Below are positions 12,766 to 12,806 of a stretch of 12,806 nucleotides of DNA, in pieces. Position 1 is the first letter of the stretch, and every line of letters starts with the position of its first letter. The notes under the pieces are model-generated. The model was not told the DNA's origin and made no database searches. It saw only the letters and a list, made by a program, of their open reading frames with translations. Origin of the DNA: Planctomycetia bacterium (GTDB lineage Bacteria > Planctomycetota > Planctomycetia > Gemmatales > Gemmataceae); contig JAKEEV010000160.1 of the NCBI GenBank assembly GCA_022616395.1, positions 1-12,806 on the forward strand, in the 5' to 3' direction. The position numbers were made by a program, and so were the translations under genes.

Positions 12766-12806
12766 ATCAGAGCCGCGACCGTGAGGGAGCGCAATCAAGC
12801 GCTCCC
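12766..12806. repeat. GAGCCGCGACCGT-type repeat, copy 2, cut by window edge
   Basis: AATCAGAGCCGCGACCGTGA and the following GGGAGCGC match the inner and left copies at 3440-3495, with one change (GTGAGGG for GTCAGGG). After a short spacer the window ends in GCTCCC, the expected first bases of the inverted arm. The full hairpin probably continues past 12806. Confidence 0.8.

Overview
The window reads like part of the chromosome of a planctomycete, most likely family Gemmataceae. The pointers are a GC-rich sequence (roughly 60% by eye), many secreted or lipid-anchored proteins of the planctomycete style (ThuA-like, PD40 propeller, HEAT-repeat lipoprotein), a Ser/Thr kinase with a short N-terminal helical module, mixed use of Shine-Dalgarno sites, and long intergenic repeats. 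This assignment is inference; no rRNA or other marker is present. No tRNA, rRNA, CRISPR array, integrase or transposase was seen.

Layout. 1-595 (-): start of a secreted coiled-coil protein that runs off the left edge. 888-2771 (+): TolC-family outer-membrane lipoprotein, followed by an unrecognised 180-residue protein (2887-3429). A repeat block (3430-3888) separates it from a convergent PilZ protein (3889-4212, -). 4213-4802 is gene-free and rich in hairpins. 4803-5831 (-): secreted PD40/TolB-like propeller, divergent from a small HNH protein (6063-6359, +). 6570-7217 (+): four-helix membrane protein, convergent with a HEAT lipoprotein (7349-8287, -). The latter is divergent from a Ser/Thr kinase with a C-terminal receiver-like domain (8549-10021, +). 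Convergent with the kinase is an operon of a small membrane protein and pdxJ (11281-10120, -). 11445-12392 (-): secreted ThuA-like protein, divergent from a DUF2007 protein (12512-12745, +). A repeat copy is cut by the right edge.

The genes are mostly single-gene units with unrelated household or envelope roles: vitamin B6 synthesis, efflux or secretion, c-di-GMP and kinase signalling, and secreted proteins. There is no obvious multigene defence or biosynthetic system.

The unusual part is between the genes. Most gene junctions carry a repeat element, nearly all of them long inverted repeats, and they fall into at least seven sequence types. Several are built from short degenerate tandem units (7 or 6 bp) facing each other as a hairpin. 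In the clearest case, 10019-10122, the element runs exactly from the stop codon of the kinase gene to the stop codon of pdxJ, and those two stop codons are its outermost units. Because the period is 7 and most units of the kinase-side arm begin TAA or TGA, that arm places stop codons in all three frames. This family of intergenic elements is the best candidate here for something undescribed.
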